64,000 bases of DNA from Roridomyces roridus (taxonomy: Eukaryota; Basidiomycota; Agaricomycetes; Agaricales; Mycenaceae), in contig JARKIF010000040.1 in the NCBI GenBank assembly GCA_029378245.1, positions 409,974-473,973 of the forward strand, given 5' to 3'. The position numbers were made by a program, and so were the translations under genes. Under the pieces are notes generated by a model. It saw nothing but the letters and a program-made list of their open reading frames with translations. It had not been told where the DNA came from and did not search any database. This document shows positions 43,168 through 56,525 of this stretch, piece after piece (within the stretch, counting starts at the first letter, position 1; every line of letters starts with the position of its first letter).

Positions 43168-46100
43168 CTCATCCGTCTGTATTCAACACTCGGGAATATT
43201 CAGACGATACTGATGAGGAATAGTCAATTGGATCGTCCCTTGGGCCTTGGCACATGTCTTTATTCTTTTGCACATGTCGTCCCTTTGTGGTTGGCTCAAT
43301 CACTCGACACCAATCTGAAAAACCGAGCGACTTCCCACAACATACAGAATAGCTGCAAAAAGGTATTTCCATCACAGAACAGACCACAGCACTTGGCCGC
43401 CGTCTTCCTAGGCCATACATTCAGTGCCCTGAGCGACAGTTTTGCAAGCGGAACATGTTCCCTGTATCACCAGACTTTCTACTTCGGCGGTTTGGCCCGC
43501 CCGCCTCCTTTCCCAGCCAGTACATTGAGTTCCCCGCCTGTCTCTGTTTAGAAACTTATATATAGCTTGGCGAATCAAGCAGTTGAATCCACGAACAACG
43601 TAGACTTGACTTGCTGCTTTACCACACTGCGCATGCGATTGCGGACGTCAGCACGCCTGGTTTCCGCATCAGGAATATTCGAGGAACGCACTTTTGAAAT
43701 GAGACTCAAAGAAACCAGAGCGAGCAACTCGGACGGAGAGATCTAGTCCTGTCATCTATGGTGTATCAAAGTCATGTTTGCAAATTCGAAACACTGTGAT
43801 AGAGCACATGTAGTATTACCCTGAGTGGCTTAGGGTGCAATCGTGGACATAGGACTCTGGCGGTTGCTGAAATACTTGCCCACAAGAATATCCACGCCAT
43901 CTCTCCCGAATCGCAATTACCCTGTGTGTTCCTCATGGAATGAACGCCCAGCGAGGGCAGTCCAAATGAATGCGTAGGAAAAAGGCCAGCCTATAGAGTG
44001 CACGGGTAGACACGGGGGCCAAGAGGGGAGTCGAAGCTTCCAACACCAGAGGTAGGTACACAACCCGAAGCTAAGGACCAGACCTAGGCGCACTATTTGC
44101 ATGTTGTATTGATTTCGACGAAGCCGATTGAAAGCAGAGCAGACAGTAAGTACCTGAGGCCACTGGGATTTAAATCAGAGATGGTGAATAGATTTCGTCA
44201 TGCGCCGAGCAGAGACGCAAGGCGCACTGGCATGATTCCACCACGATGTACAACAACCGCGGTGTGGACGTTATGTTATTCGTGCGAGCCTTCAGCGACG
44301 GGACAGATGAAGATAAACGAATCACACTCACCACTGCTCGGGAGCATGAATGCAGCTACCAGTAAGACCGCAGCCCTGCTCAAAGTTTGAATGGGCATCC
44401 GGCCGTACAGCCTCAACAGGGGGAGGCTGCCACACACCCGGCAAGATTCAAGAAAGACTTGATACGCACCTGGTTCTCCGCTCATCGAGGAACAGTTGAA
44501 TCACATCCCAAAGTAAACTCGCCCTGAACTGGTGGCACGACCCCAGCTACTCTGATGCACCTCTCCAACGGAAGCCAGAAACCCATACCGCACATAAACC
44601 GACGTACTGCGGTGTTTTCAAGTGAGTTCCCGGGATTGAGGGTGCAGATTCCCGGGGAACCGAAGGTGCTTTGTCCGTGGCGACGCCAGATCGTTTGATC
44701 CACACTGCTTGCTACCGCAGATGAAGTGGATGTGGTGTCTGAAGGTGGCTGCTGTTGCCGCCATACGAATATCGTATACTCAGTCCGCCTCTGTGAAATA
44801 TGAATAATACTATCAGCGACAGAGGCCCGGAGCGGACCATCATCCTTAGACGGACCAGCCTGTGGTGCCCACTCGTATTTGGCCCAACCTGGACCTACCT
44901 GGCGTATGCCGAATCAGGAGAGACCTGCTTCGGTCTCCAACAGTAATAACATACCCGCTGTGCAGCGCAGCCAGTTCCAGTCTTGCAGCTCAGTTTATCA
45001 TAGAGGTCTTCGAGAGTGTCCTGGGTCACTGTTGAGAGGGGCGCTTATCTAGTTGCAGAGACACCGGAAGATTGGCGAGACTTGCACGCATGGACAATTG
45101 CAAAGGAAGAAGACGGGGTATGAACGTATGGATGACAGAAAGACGCCGCAGGAAGTACAAACAAGCATTGCATCATGGTCAATAGACAACCACAGGCAAG
45201 AACGTACTTCCGAGGTGGGTCGACCGAACCAAGAAGGAACTCGTTGTGGTGGGAGAAAGCAAGTGACATCGGTGGCTGTGACTGACAATCATCGGAGCTC
45301 GGCGATCAACACGCTAGCCGTCACCTTGCTCTCGCCGTTCTTCTCCCCACAGCCCGGCCGAATCCAACACTCAATGCACCCCAATAGACGTCGCCATCAT
45401 CTTGGTCTACCACCTTGAACAGATCCAAGGCATGAACAACCCCAATCTTGCCAGTCCTGGGTCGGACACCGACGCGATCATCTTCTCTTTTCTTCTTACG
45501 ATGCTGCCTCGCGTTCTGTAATTCTCCCATTCACAAGTTCTCAAGGCTCTCCCCTATATCCGGCGCTCCCATCCACACTTGCGAGCGTTTCCATCAGGGC
45601 GTTACCATTCCTTTTGGAATCCACCTGTGGTTCGCGCGCGAATGCCTTCCCGTACCCGGCTATCTTGCTCACACGAACTTGATGTTTCCTTTGGAGGTAC
45701 CATCCACCCGATAGTCCGTGGATGACCCCTGGATGTCTCCGTATCCTCGAATATCACATGCTCCACGGCTCAATCCCCACCTACCCTGCGCATCAACCTC
45801 GTTCCGGGCGTATGCCAAGTTGCGGCAATATTGATCGTGTGTCGCCCGTGTGCCTCCTTGTTAGCTGAATCTTGCACTCTGACTTGTAACAAACATTTGA
45901 CTCTACGGTGTTCTTTGTCCACTCGCCGACGTGTCCTGCCCCTTGCGATTCCCTGTCTCGCACACTTTGACTGGGTCATCAATAATTCCTACTTGTCGTC
46001 CTCACCCACCGCGACCACACTGCACAATGATTCCATGATTCACCGTGGAGTCTGCAGCGGGCTCTCACGATATGTACTGAACACCTTCTAGACACGCTCA

Positions 46101-49100
46101 AAGTGTTTTTAGCCGCGCTCGAGATCATTACGCCTTCTGTAATACAACTGCGGCTATTCGACACACCAGCTGATTCCCGGGTCTTTCCTACCCACGGCTA
46201 ACCCACGGAGCTGATCGCGGCAGTTCAAATTATTAATGGTGGTTTAAACGACCGCGCACGTCGACCGCGCAAGCAGCTCGTCTGATCAAATGGCCCCAAC
46301 ACTGCTGGTCTAATTCCTAAGCTGCACCTGGGCGCCACCTTGCTTGCTCTTGACACCATTTTCTCCGCTGCCGCTGCGTCGTAACTCATATCCCCAATAT
46401 CGTCGACTGTGCCTTATAGCCAACAAAACCCTTGCCACTCACCGGCTCACCATTCTCTCTGAAATGACTGAAACGGGACCTGCCTCGGCGTTCACGACGG
46501 AGTGTTTGGAATTCATTGATGTTAGATCCTAGGTGCGTCGCATTTGCTACCCATCTCTTTCTTCAGCTGAATTCCATAGGTGTTTTCTACTTGTCTATCG
46601 GCTCCACTCACGACCCTCCTCTTGTTGTTTTCCTGTGAAATACCTCGCCGTCCTGCCTCTCGCCGTCGTGTACTCTGGTGCTACTCCGATCGACAATGAC
46701 TGCATTCTCCCAAAGAAATCCCCGATTCCCGGGTGCCTATGCCGTATCGCATCCACTCACAATGCATACGCCATTCCACCAGCCCTTCGTTCAAAGTCGA
46801 AACTCCTATGTTCTCGCGTGTTCTTACCCAAATCATATTCTGCCAGATGCCGATTCTTTAATGCATACGTGGTGTCCTAGTGAGAATTTCAAGTCGATTC
46901 CTGCGAGCGCCCGAGATGATTCATGCACCGCAACAAATACATATCTAAGCCGATTCGCGCCACCGGGGTTTCCTATCGCACCGCTTGATCAATAAATAAT
47001 CTTCTTGGATCCCACAGGCAATACCATCCATTGACTCGTCCCACATGCTCTCAGCTGGACCGCGACCAACCCCGATGTTTCTTTCAGTGAATCCTGAACT
47101 CACCGCCGTGACTTTTGTGCTATACCTCAGCCCACCGACTCTCTGGCCCTGAGTGTGTCTCGGAATCGAAGCAGTCATAACCACTGATCCTATGGTTGTA
47201 TAGCCCCTTCATCCTGGTATCAGACGAGGTATCTGCATTGCTTATACACCGTGATCACTCGGTGCAGTCCCCATCCAATCTATCAATCTCAAGGCTATTT
47301 CTCTACGCTCCTTCTGACCATCGATCGGCTGTCTTTCAATTGCGAACCATTGCTACCTATGTCCAGCCCGGCGTGCTTCTAACACGCAATTCCACCATAA
47401 ATCACCTGCGCTGCTGACCTCCGGGATCATTGGAATTGCGTCTTCTGCTCGCATCGGAGGGACTTGCCCGGTGATGCAGGCACTCGCTCATGTGAACCGG
47501 GACACCTCCACTGATAATATTGCGTTCGACGTGAGACCTCCTTCCGTGCACTGACGGTTAGCTGGTTCAAGTTCTTTCAATGTCGGCGGTCAAACGACCC
47601 ACAGAATGTCCCACGCTCTGCAAGAAGTTGCTGTGCAGACATCACAACTTCCCACAACCCATCAGAGATTAATCCATCATGGTTGACCCGGGCACTCTGT
47701 GCTGAGTGATTTCCAAGTCGCGAGCTCAAGGCGTCCCGGGTCCGTGACTTCCTTTGTCCTGCATGTGAATCTAGATCATGCCGGAACACTACCCCAACGA
47801 GTCAATGGTAACAGCGTCCAGAGAAAAATGGCTGACGGCATTGTGTTGGATTCACACGGGATCACACAAAATTTGGGTACAGTGAATATGAAAGAGAGAT
47901 TAGGATTCGGTCTCGGCTTTCTGCGGCTCGGATTTGACCCTGATATGGGATTCGAAATAACGCAGTAACTGGATAGTCCTTTAGTGGGTACACCGCGCTC
48001 GCTGCTCGTCGTGTGGACGAACCTTTTTCGCCAGTTTGTCAGTGTTTCCTGGAACATGAAAGAATTTAAAAGGCCATGTCATCTATCCATGCCGAAGACT
48101 CCTGTCAAACGAGCTGGTGTCAGGTAACTGGATTTGAAAACATCCTAAGTAGGCCTAAGTGCGCACTGGATATTAGGATGTCATGCCGAGGGAATGAACA
48201 ATCTAATCTGACGGGCCGGTGAGTGAGAGGCAGTCAACAAGAGCTCGATTCGTTGGCACCAGACATTTCACGTGTGTGCAGCTCCGCGTGACTCCAACAG
48301 ACTCTCAACAAATCTGCAAAAGAATGAGCTTAAAGTGGAGCAGAGATTCTGAGTGCGCTGGAAACAATGATCCTCTTGTTGCTGCATCCACACCGAAGAG
48401 GATGAAAGGAAAAGAGAACAAATCGAAAGAAAGAAAGCCGATGGGGGAGACACGAGTTGAAAGAGCTGCTTCAGGAAGAAGGACTCACATTTTAAGAGCT
48501 CCAGTACAACTGAAGAAGTAGTCGGTACTTCAGAGAAGACGATGGTCAAGCATTGATCGTACAGGATACATACGGCGCGGCAACAAGATAAGTACATGTA
48601 CAGTGGAGTTAGGAGTTCGTCGACGATTCGTACACATTTGGATCTTGGATTTTCAACCGTGTAAGAGAGTTACAAGTATCAAAGGCTGGGAAGGTAGCGC
48701 GGTCCGAGCATGGAAGTGGGTAAGGCCGCCTTGGTACAGTGGTCGTGGTGGTGACGGGTTGGGTCTCGTGTGTGGGTGTGGGGCGTACGCTGCAAGGACA
48801 GCGGCAAGCAGCATTCGGAGTCAGCGATGGCAGTTGCCGAGTCGGTGGAGTACTACGTCAGGGGGGCAGTCCGTAATGAGCGTGGGGATGCGGCAGCCGA
48901 GTGGAGAGTAACGAGACGACGGGGATGACTAGAGGCCACAGGGACGTGGCCGATGTTGACGCAGTGGGCCGGTCCGTAGGACGTCTACGGAATCGTGGAT
49001 CCGACGTTGATAAGCTGCGTGCGGTTGCAAGCAAGGCTCGGTTGTGCAAGTGTGCTCCTCAGCGACAGAACGCCTTGAATCTGACACAAGAAAACAAATC

Positions 49101-49194
49101 AAGAATAAGGTACGTCCAACTCCACAGCAGCGAGCAAGGCTCTGGCTGAACTGTAAATCCTCCAAATAAATCAAACTCTTCTCAACTCAGAAAG

Positions 49195-49308
49195 CCCTTC
49201 GACCTGTAACCCTTCAAACGCTTCGACCCTTCGACCTATAACCCTTCAGACGCTTCGACGCTTCGAACCCTTCGGACGCTTCGACTTGTACCCTTCGAAC
49301 CCTTCGAG
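49195..49308. repeat. CCCTTCGA-type degenerate minisatellite
   Basis: Tandem, imperfect copies of CCCTTCGAC / CGCTTCGA / ACCCTTCAAACG run for about 110 bp. Units differ in length by one to four bases, so this is a degenerate array. No coding or regulatory role is apparent. Confidence 0.7.
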
Positions 49309-51299
49309 AAATCACGCACGCACGGTCACAAGGACGAAGCCTTGGGCGAGGAAAAGAGCCAACAAATAAATGAGTGATATTAGTGGTGCCGCGAGGCCCG
49401 TACCAAATTCGCTACCCTACTGCTAGAATACTGGCTGCTTTTGTACATTTCTGGTACACTAAAAAGGAAACTGAACAATGGCACCATGACTATACTAATT
49501 CACACACAAGCGCCCACAAACACCTATTGTTCTCTTTTGATCATCCAATCCCAGCCCTTCAATTGTAGAAGCCAAGATGGACCCACAAGATCCAACTAGT
49601 TACCATCACCGGCGTAACATTCTCCGCATGCTTATGGATCACACAACCCTTGCCCAGGGTTGTATGACTCAGCGGTTAGCCGGTTCTCGGATCCACGGAA
49701 CGTGATCATCAGATGTGCCTTGAAACATCCTTGACCGTTCCGCAGTGTGATGATCTCCGAGTGATCGGAGTCGGCTCTGATTGATGATGCTCGGCGATCA
49801 AACAGTTAGTCAACTTGCACGTAGTTGGACTAAGTGCTATTGCTGCCTCCGCTGCTCTCACTGCAGTGGGAAATGTCATTCCCCATGCCCTACATATGTC
49901 CTGAGTGCCTCCGAAACCCTCAACTGTCTCCTGTCTCCGTGCAATTGATAATTATCTCTGCTCGAGCGGTTGGTAGTCCCAAATGAAATGGAACATGCCA
50001 GATCAGTCCTAGAGTTACCCGAAGGACCGTAAGGCAATGCCCTCCATTGGTAGTGCTGGTTATTGGTGCATCGAGCAGTAATAAATGAGGTACGGGATCA
50101 ACGGTAATAATGGTTGATTTGAACTCGAACAAGTCCCTGGTTCAAGAATGGATTTCTCGACCCGTATCAACGTGTGAGGGTCGAGAGAGACGCACTGAGG
50201 ATGAGATGGGCGGTGGCGATAGCAAGGCCACAGCGAGGAAGGCGATGACGTGGGGGATGGCGCAGGCGCACATCGTGGAATCGGACAGCGACGGGCGTAT
50301 GAATCTGGAGCAATGGTCATTGGTCATATTGATGAAGAATTCGGGGCCTAGTCACACGCACCGAGTGTCGCCAAGGTCATCGAGACTCGACAAGCCCCAC
50401 AAGAACAGAGCGTACAAACGGACTGGAGCTAGCGGAGATCGGATGGCGGGAGACGTAGGATATCTGGATGGGAGCTGCCACCAGGCGACATTCTATGCGG
50501 CCTCAGAATCGGGAGAGGAAAGTTGGAGGAAAGGCAGGAGCGGTGTTTGGCTTATCATGATGGTGACCAAACAAAGCCTCCCTTGTCCCGGAACGGCCAT
50601 CTTGTATTTTCGGCGTTCCTTGCACGGTCTTCTGAGACTCAGATGCAAGCAGCCTCGGTTTACTAGGCAAAAGGTCCCTTTCTCTGCCGGGTCTTTCTTT
50701 CACCGGATCTCTCTTTGCGCGGCACGCCGGCAAAGTCGTCTTGGTTTCTATGGTCATGGCTCTTCTCCACAGATACCGAGTCTCCAATCTCTCTGGACTC
50801 CACGGCATTAATACAAGGACCGATCGAGCCTGACCCTAGATCGTTCTCTTCGCTCGTGGCCATTAACCAACCATTAACTAATCACTACTCTCCGACCACT
50901 CAGCTTGAATCTAGGCTACAAGGGACCAAAGACGGAGCATTTCTGGTAAAATCCCGGGCCCGAATCGACCGAGTAAAATGCCAGGCAGCTCGTTCAGTCC
51001 ATAGCGGACCTGACATTATCTGCAGTCGACGGATACCACTCTCCACCCAGTATCAACGCCTCGACGAGCCGGGATCCGTCAACACATTTCGACGACTGGG
51101 ATCTCCGACGTGCGTCCTTCCTCGTCTCTCTGCCGTTAAATTTTTCAAATCAGCGTACGGATGTTAAAAGTTCAGCGCCGTTTATCACTGGGACGGCGTG
51201 AGAGGTGCCGGCGACGGGGTGTTGGGTACATGGGAGGTTCGGGTGCCGCTGAGGCCGTGGCCTTTGTGAGTGGTTTTCCTTTTTGCTTTTTTGAAAGAA

Positions 51300-51960
51300 C
51301 GAGAGGCTGATGATGGCTGGTGGATGGCGGATTTCGAATATGAACGGACTGTCCATGTTGACATTCCGAATTTCGATAATTCTGGTGAGATTAGCTGTAC
51401 GTGTGTGCTCGCGACCGACTGAAATCCAGCCTTTGTATCCAGCCTTTGTAAATTATCCTTTCCATTTGCCGGAGGATCTCGTCAGTTGGTGTGGGATAAT
51501 ATCACCTTCACGTGGGAGCGCAGTCTGGCCGGCGCGTCCTCGCCCGAGCCGATTGCATAGTTAGAATTGTGGAAAATTGCGCGTTGAATACAGTTATGGG
51601 AAGTGTCAGTCTTCACTTTTGCTTCCCTTTGGAGATACTAACGATGAGTACAGCAGAAGCGGTCTCCTGCTCGCGCCGTCAAACCGATGTGTCACGAGGT
51701 GCCTATACGCTGACCTGCGGCGCGTTCGAACTGACTTCTCTAACCCCTTTCCCAAGGTCTTTGATACTCAGCAGCTTGCCCGGCATAGGGTCCACCTCCT
51801 AAGCAACTAGCGTCTCGTGACCCTAGTCTCGAAGCTCATCGCTCTTATCCAAGAGGGTGTGGGTGTAAGTTTGGTTCCCTGCTCTCGGTAGCCGTATCAC
51901 TGATAATCCACCTAGATGTACTACTTCGTGGAATCTTTATTGAAAACGGCCGGTCAAGGT
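51300..51960 (+). other. Coding-like exon fragments, unrecognised
   Basis: A segment reading DDGWWMADFEYERTVHVDIPNFDNS joins over an intron (GTGAGA...ATCCAG) to FVSSLCKLSFPFAGGSRQLVW and DNITFTWERSLAGASSPEPIA. Further right are LVTLVSKLIALIQEGVG and MYYFVESLLKTAGQ, with splice-like borders (GTAAGT...CCTAG, GTATGT). The pieces do not form one clean gene. No family recognised. Confidence 0.3.
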
Positions 51961-54900
51961 ATGTTCACTTTCCGAACCTTTCTCTGTTCTGATTGTCGTC
52001 CCGCGCATGACCGTCGCTGAGTCTCGGCATCATCAAGATTTTCAACCGCAAATAGCAGATCCTCGCCCACGGTGCGCAGCGTGTTCGTTCGAGCAGTCAG
52101 TCTTAGCCACATGTTACCAGATCTCAATGACGCGTGAGCAGCGAAACCCTAGCTTTTTCAACACTGGTCCTTTGCCTCTAATTACCGCGTATCTCAGTGA
52201 CTTTAATGACTCGCAGACTCAAGCATTCGGTCGCAGAAGGTACAGGTATCGGTGAGTTAATTCCTCGTTTATTCGCGTGCAAACACTTTTTCACCTGTGC
52301 AAAGTGAGTGGAATGAGATGGTCGATCGAGGACTTTGATTTGGGGCTTTGCAGCATTGGACTCGTCAACCTCGGCGGTGCGTTGGACACGGTCGGGTGAA
52401 TCGCCGTACACATGTTTCGGCCAGGGTGGTCTTTTCTCACTGCTCGTCTATATCGCTTGACCCTCGTGTTAATCAGTGACTTGGGCAAGGGGCAAGGTAC
52501 TTGTTTGTGTCTCATTTGGCCGTTCCTCACTCTGACTTGATCTCCAGGTTCCTGATTGGCCGACGTGCCCTCGATTCACGACGTGTGTAAGCGTCACTTT
52601 CTTGATCTCGTACCGAACTTCTCATCTTTTGGGTAGAGCCATTCCTGTCCTACAGAGATTCAAGGTGCGTTCATTATTTCATCCGCCAATTTGCAAGGTG
52701 ATCCCGATCATGACTGACGCAGGACCATGAGCGAGACCAAGAAGACTTGCTCTCATGTCGCCAACTCCTCGCCATCGTGCTCCAAGTGTAACCGAGACAT
52801 TTGTCACGCAAAGTCGAATAACCGTCACGCAGGGGCAAATAAGAAAAATAAATTTCATTTTGATGCTCAATAGTGTTGGAGTACGAGACGCACTGAGGCC
52901 GCAGACTCACAGAATAAATGCGGGCTCGCAAAATGAAAGCATCACAACCAGCTTGAGATGATGGAGAACGCATGAGAAGGTTCAGGGGAAAGTCGAGCGC
53001 CAGAAGGACGGTCACGTAGGTACGTGTGTTGGCTGATCCAGCCTTGATTCTACTTGATCAATGGTCTCGGGTAAACGTTGTTGGAAGCGCCGACAAACGG
53101 AATCCAATGATCACAGCGGATTGTACAACTACAAGGGAATGAGGGAGCCGCTCTGAGAGCACGACAAGCTGAAGGAGATTGGCGCCACAAAAGCTGTACA
53201 CAGAGATGGCTGAGGACGTCGGAGTACAGAAAGAAGTGAACAGCGGGATGAGAGGGTCAAAACGCAGCCGGAGTCTCGCCTACATTCACACGTCCTGAAG
53301 TGGCAGCAGTGGTGAAGATCAAAGTTTCGCCAGGAGAAGGTCAACGGCAAGCTTGTGGTATATTGACGTGGTGGGCACATGCACAGAGAGAGAGATGGAC
53401 TAGGGAAGAGTGCCGTCCCGAGCAAGCCAGCACCCAGGCCGCCCACATAGGGCCGTTGTATTAGCCCAGCGTAGAAAGCGGCATGGGTGAGGGACACCCT
53501 TGACGGCGCGGTGGAATGGGGTGTAGAGGATCACGCGTGAAACGGAAGATTCGGAATTCAAGCCAGCATCCGAGTAGTGCAATGCGAGAGAGCGATATCG
53601 GAAGGAGGGTCGGAGGAGGAGGGCGATGGGTCAGGGCAACGGCATGGATGATGCCTAGATGTATAGTCAGTGAATGAACGGCGCGAGGAGTGTTCAGCAC
53701 GCACCTGAGATCCCATATTGGGTCCAGTCAACTCGTATTCTAGTCCCTCCCAGCAGAGCTCTCTCGCAGGATGAAAAGCCGGCAGTCCTAGTGCCCAGCC
53801 GGACGATACGGCGCGGAAAGTTGCGAGAGGAGCACTCAGAGTTGGTACTTGAGGATTAGCATATGATTGAAGATGCAGCAGCAGAGGAGAGTGTGGCTCG
53901 GGGAATGACGATGGTGGTGGAAAGCAAGAGAGGACAAATAGAGATCAACAGATCAGTCTAATGAAATGTTTTCACCGAGCGACTGCGTCGGCGAGTACGT
54001 GTGAAATACTTAACGGAATACAATATTAACGACAAAGCCTACTCAACCCATTTTTCTCGGAGCCTCGGATGACGATTCTGTGGTGCCCGATGATGTTTTG
54101 TTGCCAAACACCGCAAAATCGGGACTGATGGGCGGCGTACGGGGGATCGGGGCCACAGAAAAATGTGAAAATTTGGATTCATGAATGTTGCAGAGAGTCA
54201 GACTTCTGCGCACACGATACTCTCCCCTCGGCGGCGACACAATGTACAAACATGTCATTTTGTGCGCGTTCGGACGAGGAATTCAATGCGCCAGAGGCCC
54301 GAATTTCATTGTAAACCACAAGTATAGACTTGCGCGACTGTAAGCGCACTGAGGAATAAGGATGTAGGCCGCGTGGCGCTACAGAAATTGTACCCCAACT
54401 TGAGGGTGTGCACATTTGTGAAAGAAATGTGCTGTAGATGGCGGTACATTGATTGAGACCAAGGAAGGACTCTCAAACTCGGAAATACAGAAGATCATGG
54501 CAATCCAATGAGCCTTCAAAGAATACCAGGCCATTTCGTAAGGCAACTACCACACGGGGTACATACAGGGCATTAACCGCTAATCTGGCTCTCACCCGGA
54601 GCTCGGAATCGACTTCCCAGTGTAGAAAAACGGTTGGGAGCATGCTTCATGGAGTCACAATAGTGTATCTCAAAGGTATAGAGAGATGTTCATTGGTGGG
54701 GATTAAATGAAATATTCCGTCCGTGCAGGGCGTTGGTATCGGGTGTCCATTTCACAGGACATGAGCGAATGAGGACTAGTGCTAATCCAGATGCTCCACG
54801 AGGGTCTCCAGATTCGACTTGAAACCAGCTGAACAACCAGTTTGTTGCCGAGATTGTTTGTACATGTGTAGCTACTTCTTGCTTCTTACCACCATCACCA

Positions 54901-56525
54901 CCATGTCCCGCTCAATATCATCCTTGCTGGGCGCTGGAGGGCCGAATGATTTTGAGTAAATCCTTCCCCGCTGGATTCTCTGATTCAGTACGACCACCAT
55001 CACAACACGCATCCGACTCTTGCGCTTCCCTCACACCGTCCCAACTCTCTCTCGGACTCGGACACACCTTTCCAATTCGATTCAACTTGCCTGAAGTCTT
55101 GTTCATGGGCCATGGCTTTTCGATTCGGCTTCTGCGGGGGGCGGTTTCGCAACGCTATACTTATTGGTTGCGTCCCCCAGCTTTATTCCGATGTCCGGCA
55201 GTGAATATTGGGAGACGGTGCGTATTGGGTGCGTGTGTCTCTCCCGAACCGGCACAGTTCCTCGTCCATGTGTCGTTCGCGTACATGATGCGACACCAAC
55301 TTTATATGCTCTTGCTGGCATTGGAATCCTCAAATAGAGATTGAATCTAAACCTGGAGACCTGCAGCTGTTCATCACTCAGCCGTCATCCGTAAGTACGC
55401 CCTCGACTTGTTCAATTCCATTGCTGAGCTACAGGCCATTATCGTCTGAGCAACAATTATATATATGAGTTAACATCCTCAACAGAGCTGGCGGAGACTA
55501 CGTAAGGTCTTTTTCAGTCCTTAATTTCAAAACCAAATATCATTGCAGCCGCTCTGTGAACAATGGCTCATTCGACGACGGGTTAGTCCTCCTTCTTGGC
55601 AAGGATAATACTCCCTTTGACCCACCATACCAAGCCGTCCGTGATGAGCACTACAAGTGTCCAACAAACGAAGAGTGACGGGAATAAATATACCTGCGGA
55701 GACAACACCAGAACCAAACGGGGTGCCGCCCGCCTCCTTACCGAGTACCTCCTCCCCACCGCCAGCACCGTCAGCTGCAGAATCGCACCCACTGTCGCTT
55801 CATCAAACGACATCTGGTTTCGAGCCATCGAGCTCGAGACTGCGGCGCCATGACGAATTTGATTGCGTCTAGGCAGCAGGGAACGCGCAGCACTCGCTAC
55901 CTCCCTCAGCCCGAGACCTCTTCCCTTCGGACGACGCCTTCAATTGCCTTGCGGTTTGGACCGTTGGCGGATGATCACAGATATTGGAAGTGTTCAACTT
56001 ATATTCCATTTTGTCTAAATCACCGCTCGACACCTCCAATAATTTGCTTACTGGATTCCAATAATTCAATCTCACTGGCGTTGGTCCGCCTGCTCGTTTG
56101 CGATGAACCCTTCCATCCCACTTTCAAGCCTAGTCTCATACCAACTTCTCGTCCGCGGAGGAAGATGGGCATACCCTGAAGGTGTGGCGCCGCTTGAGAC
56201 CGGGGCAATGGGGTGCGTGTCCTACGTTCACAAGCCTTCGGGGGCTTAATCAATTCTTCAGCATCTGCCCGGAGGTCTAGACCTCGGTCTTGGATACTGC
56301 ACGCACAATCTTCTGTGGCCACCTTGGGCCGTTCGCGCATGCATTTGAATTCAGAGGTAGTGTGGGAGTCGGATGATTGCTAACGACACTCCTCAATGTG
56401 CGGCGGGATCTAGATTTCCAACTCTCTGTCTGCCAGCTGCTTCAATATGTCTAATTTTCAATACACTGTATGTAGTTGTATGAATCTTGGCTGCCCATGA
56501 ATGCGAGCCCTCATCCTCTTGATTG

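Larger units (their letters stand above)
43168..56525. other. Gene-poor subtelomeric stretch of about 13 kb
   Basis: Apart from the items listed separately, I find no gene I can identify. Open frames are short, mostly overlap on both strands, and lack domains. The longest (50110-50811, 233 codons) has no recognisable feature. Some small pieces look coding (for example around 51300-51960 and 54903-54953), which suggests decayed genes rather than random sequence. A T-arm-like motif is at 50959-50974. Confidence 0.45.

Noticed and set aside
50110..50811. Plus-strand open frame of 233 codons in the gene-poor region
   Set aside because: No recognisable domain, composition or conserved feature. 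A frame of this length can arise by chance in 13 kb.
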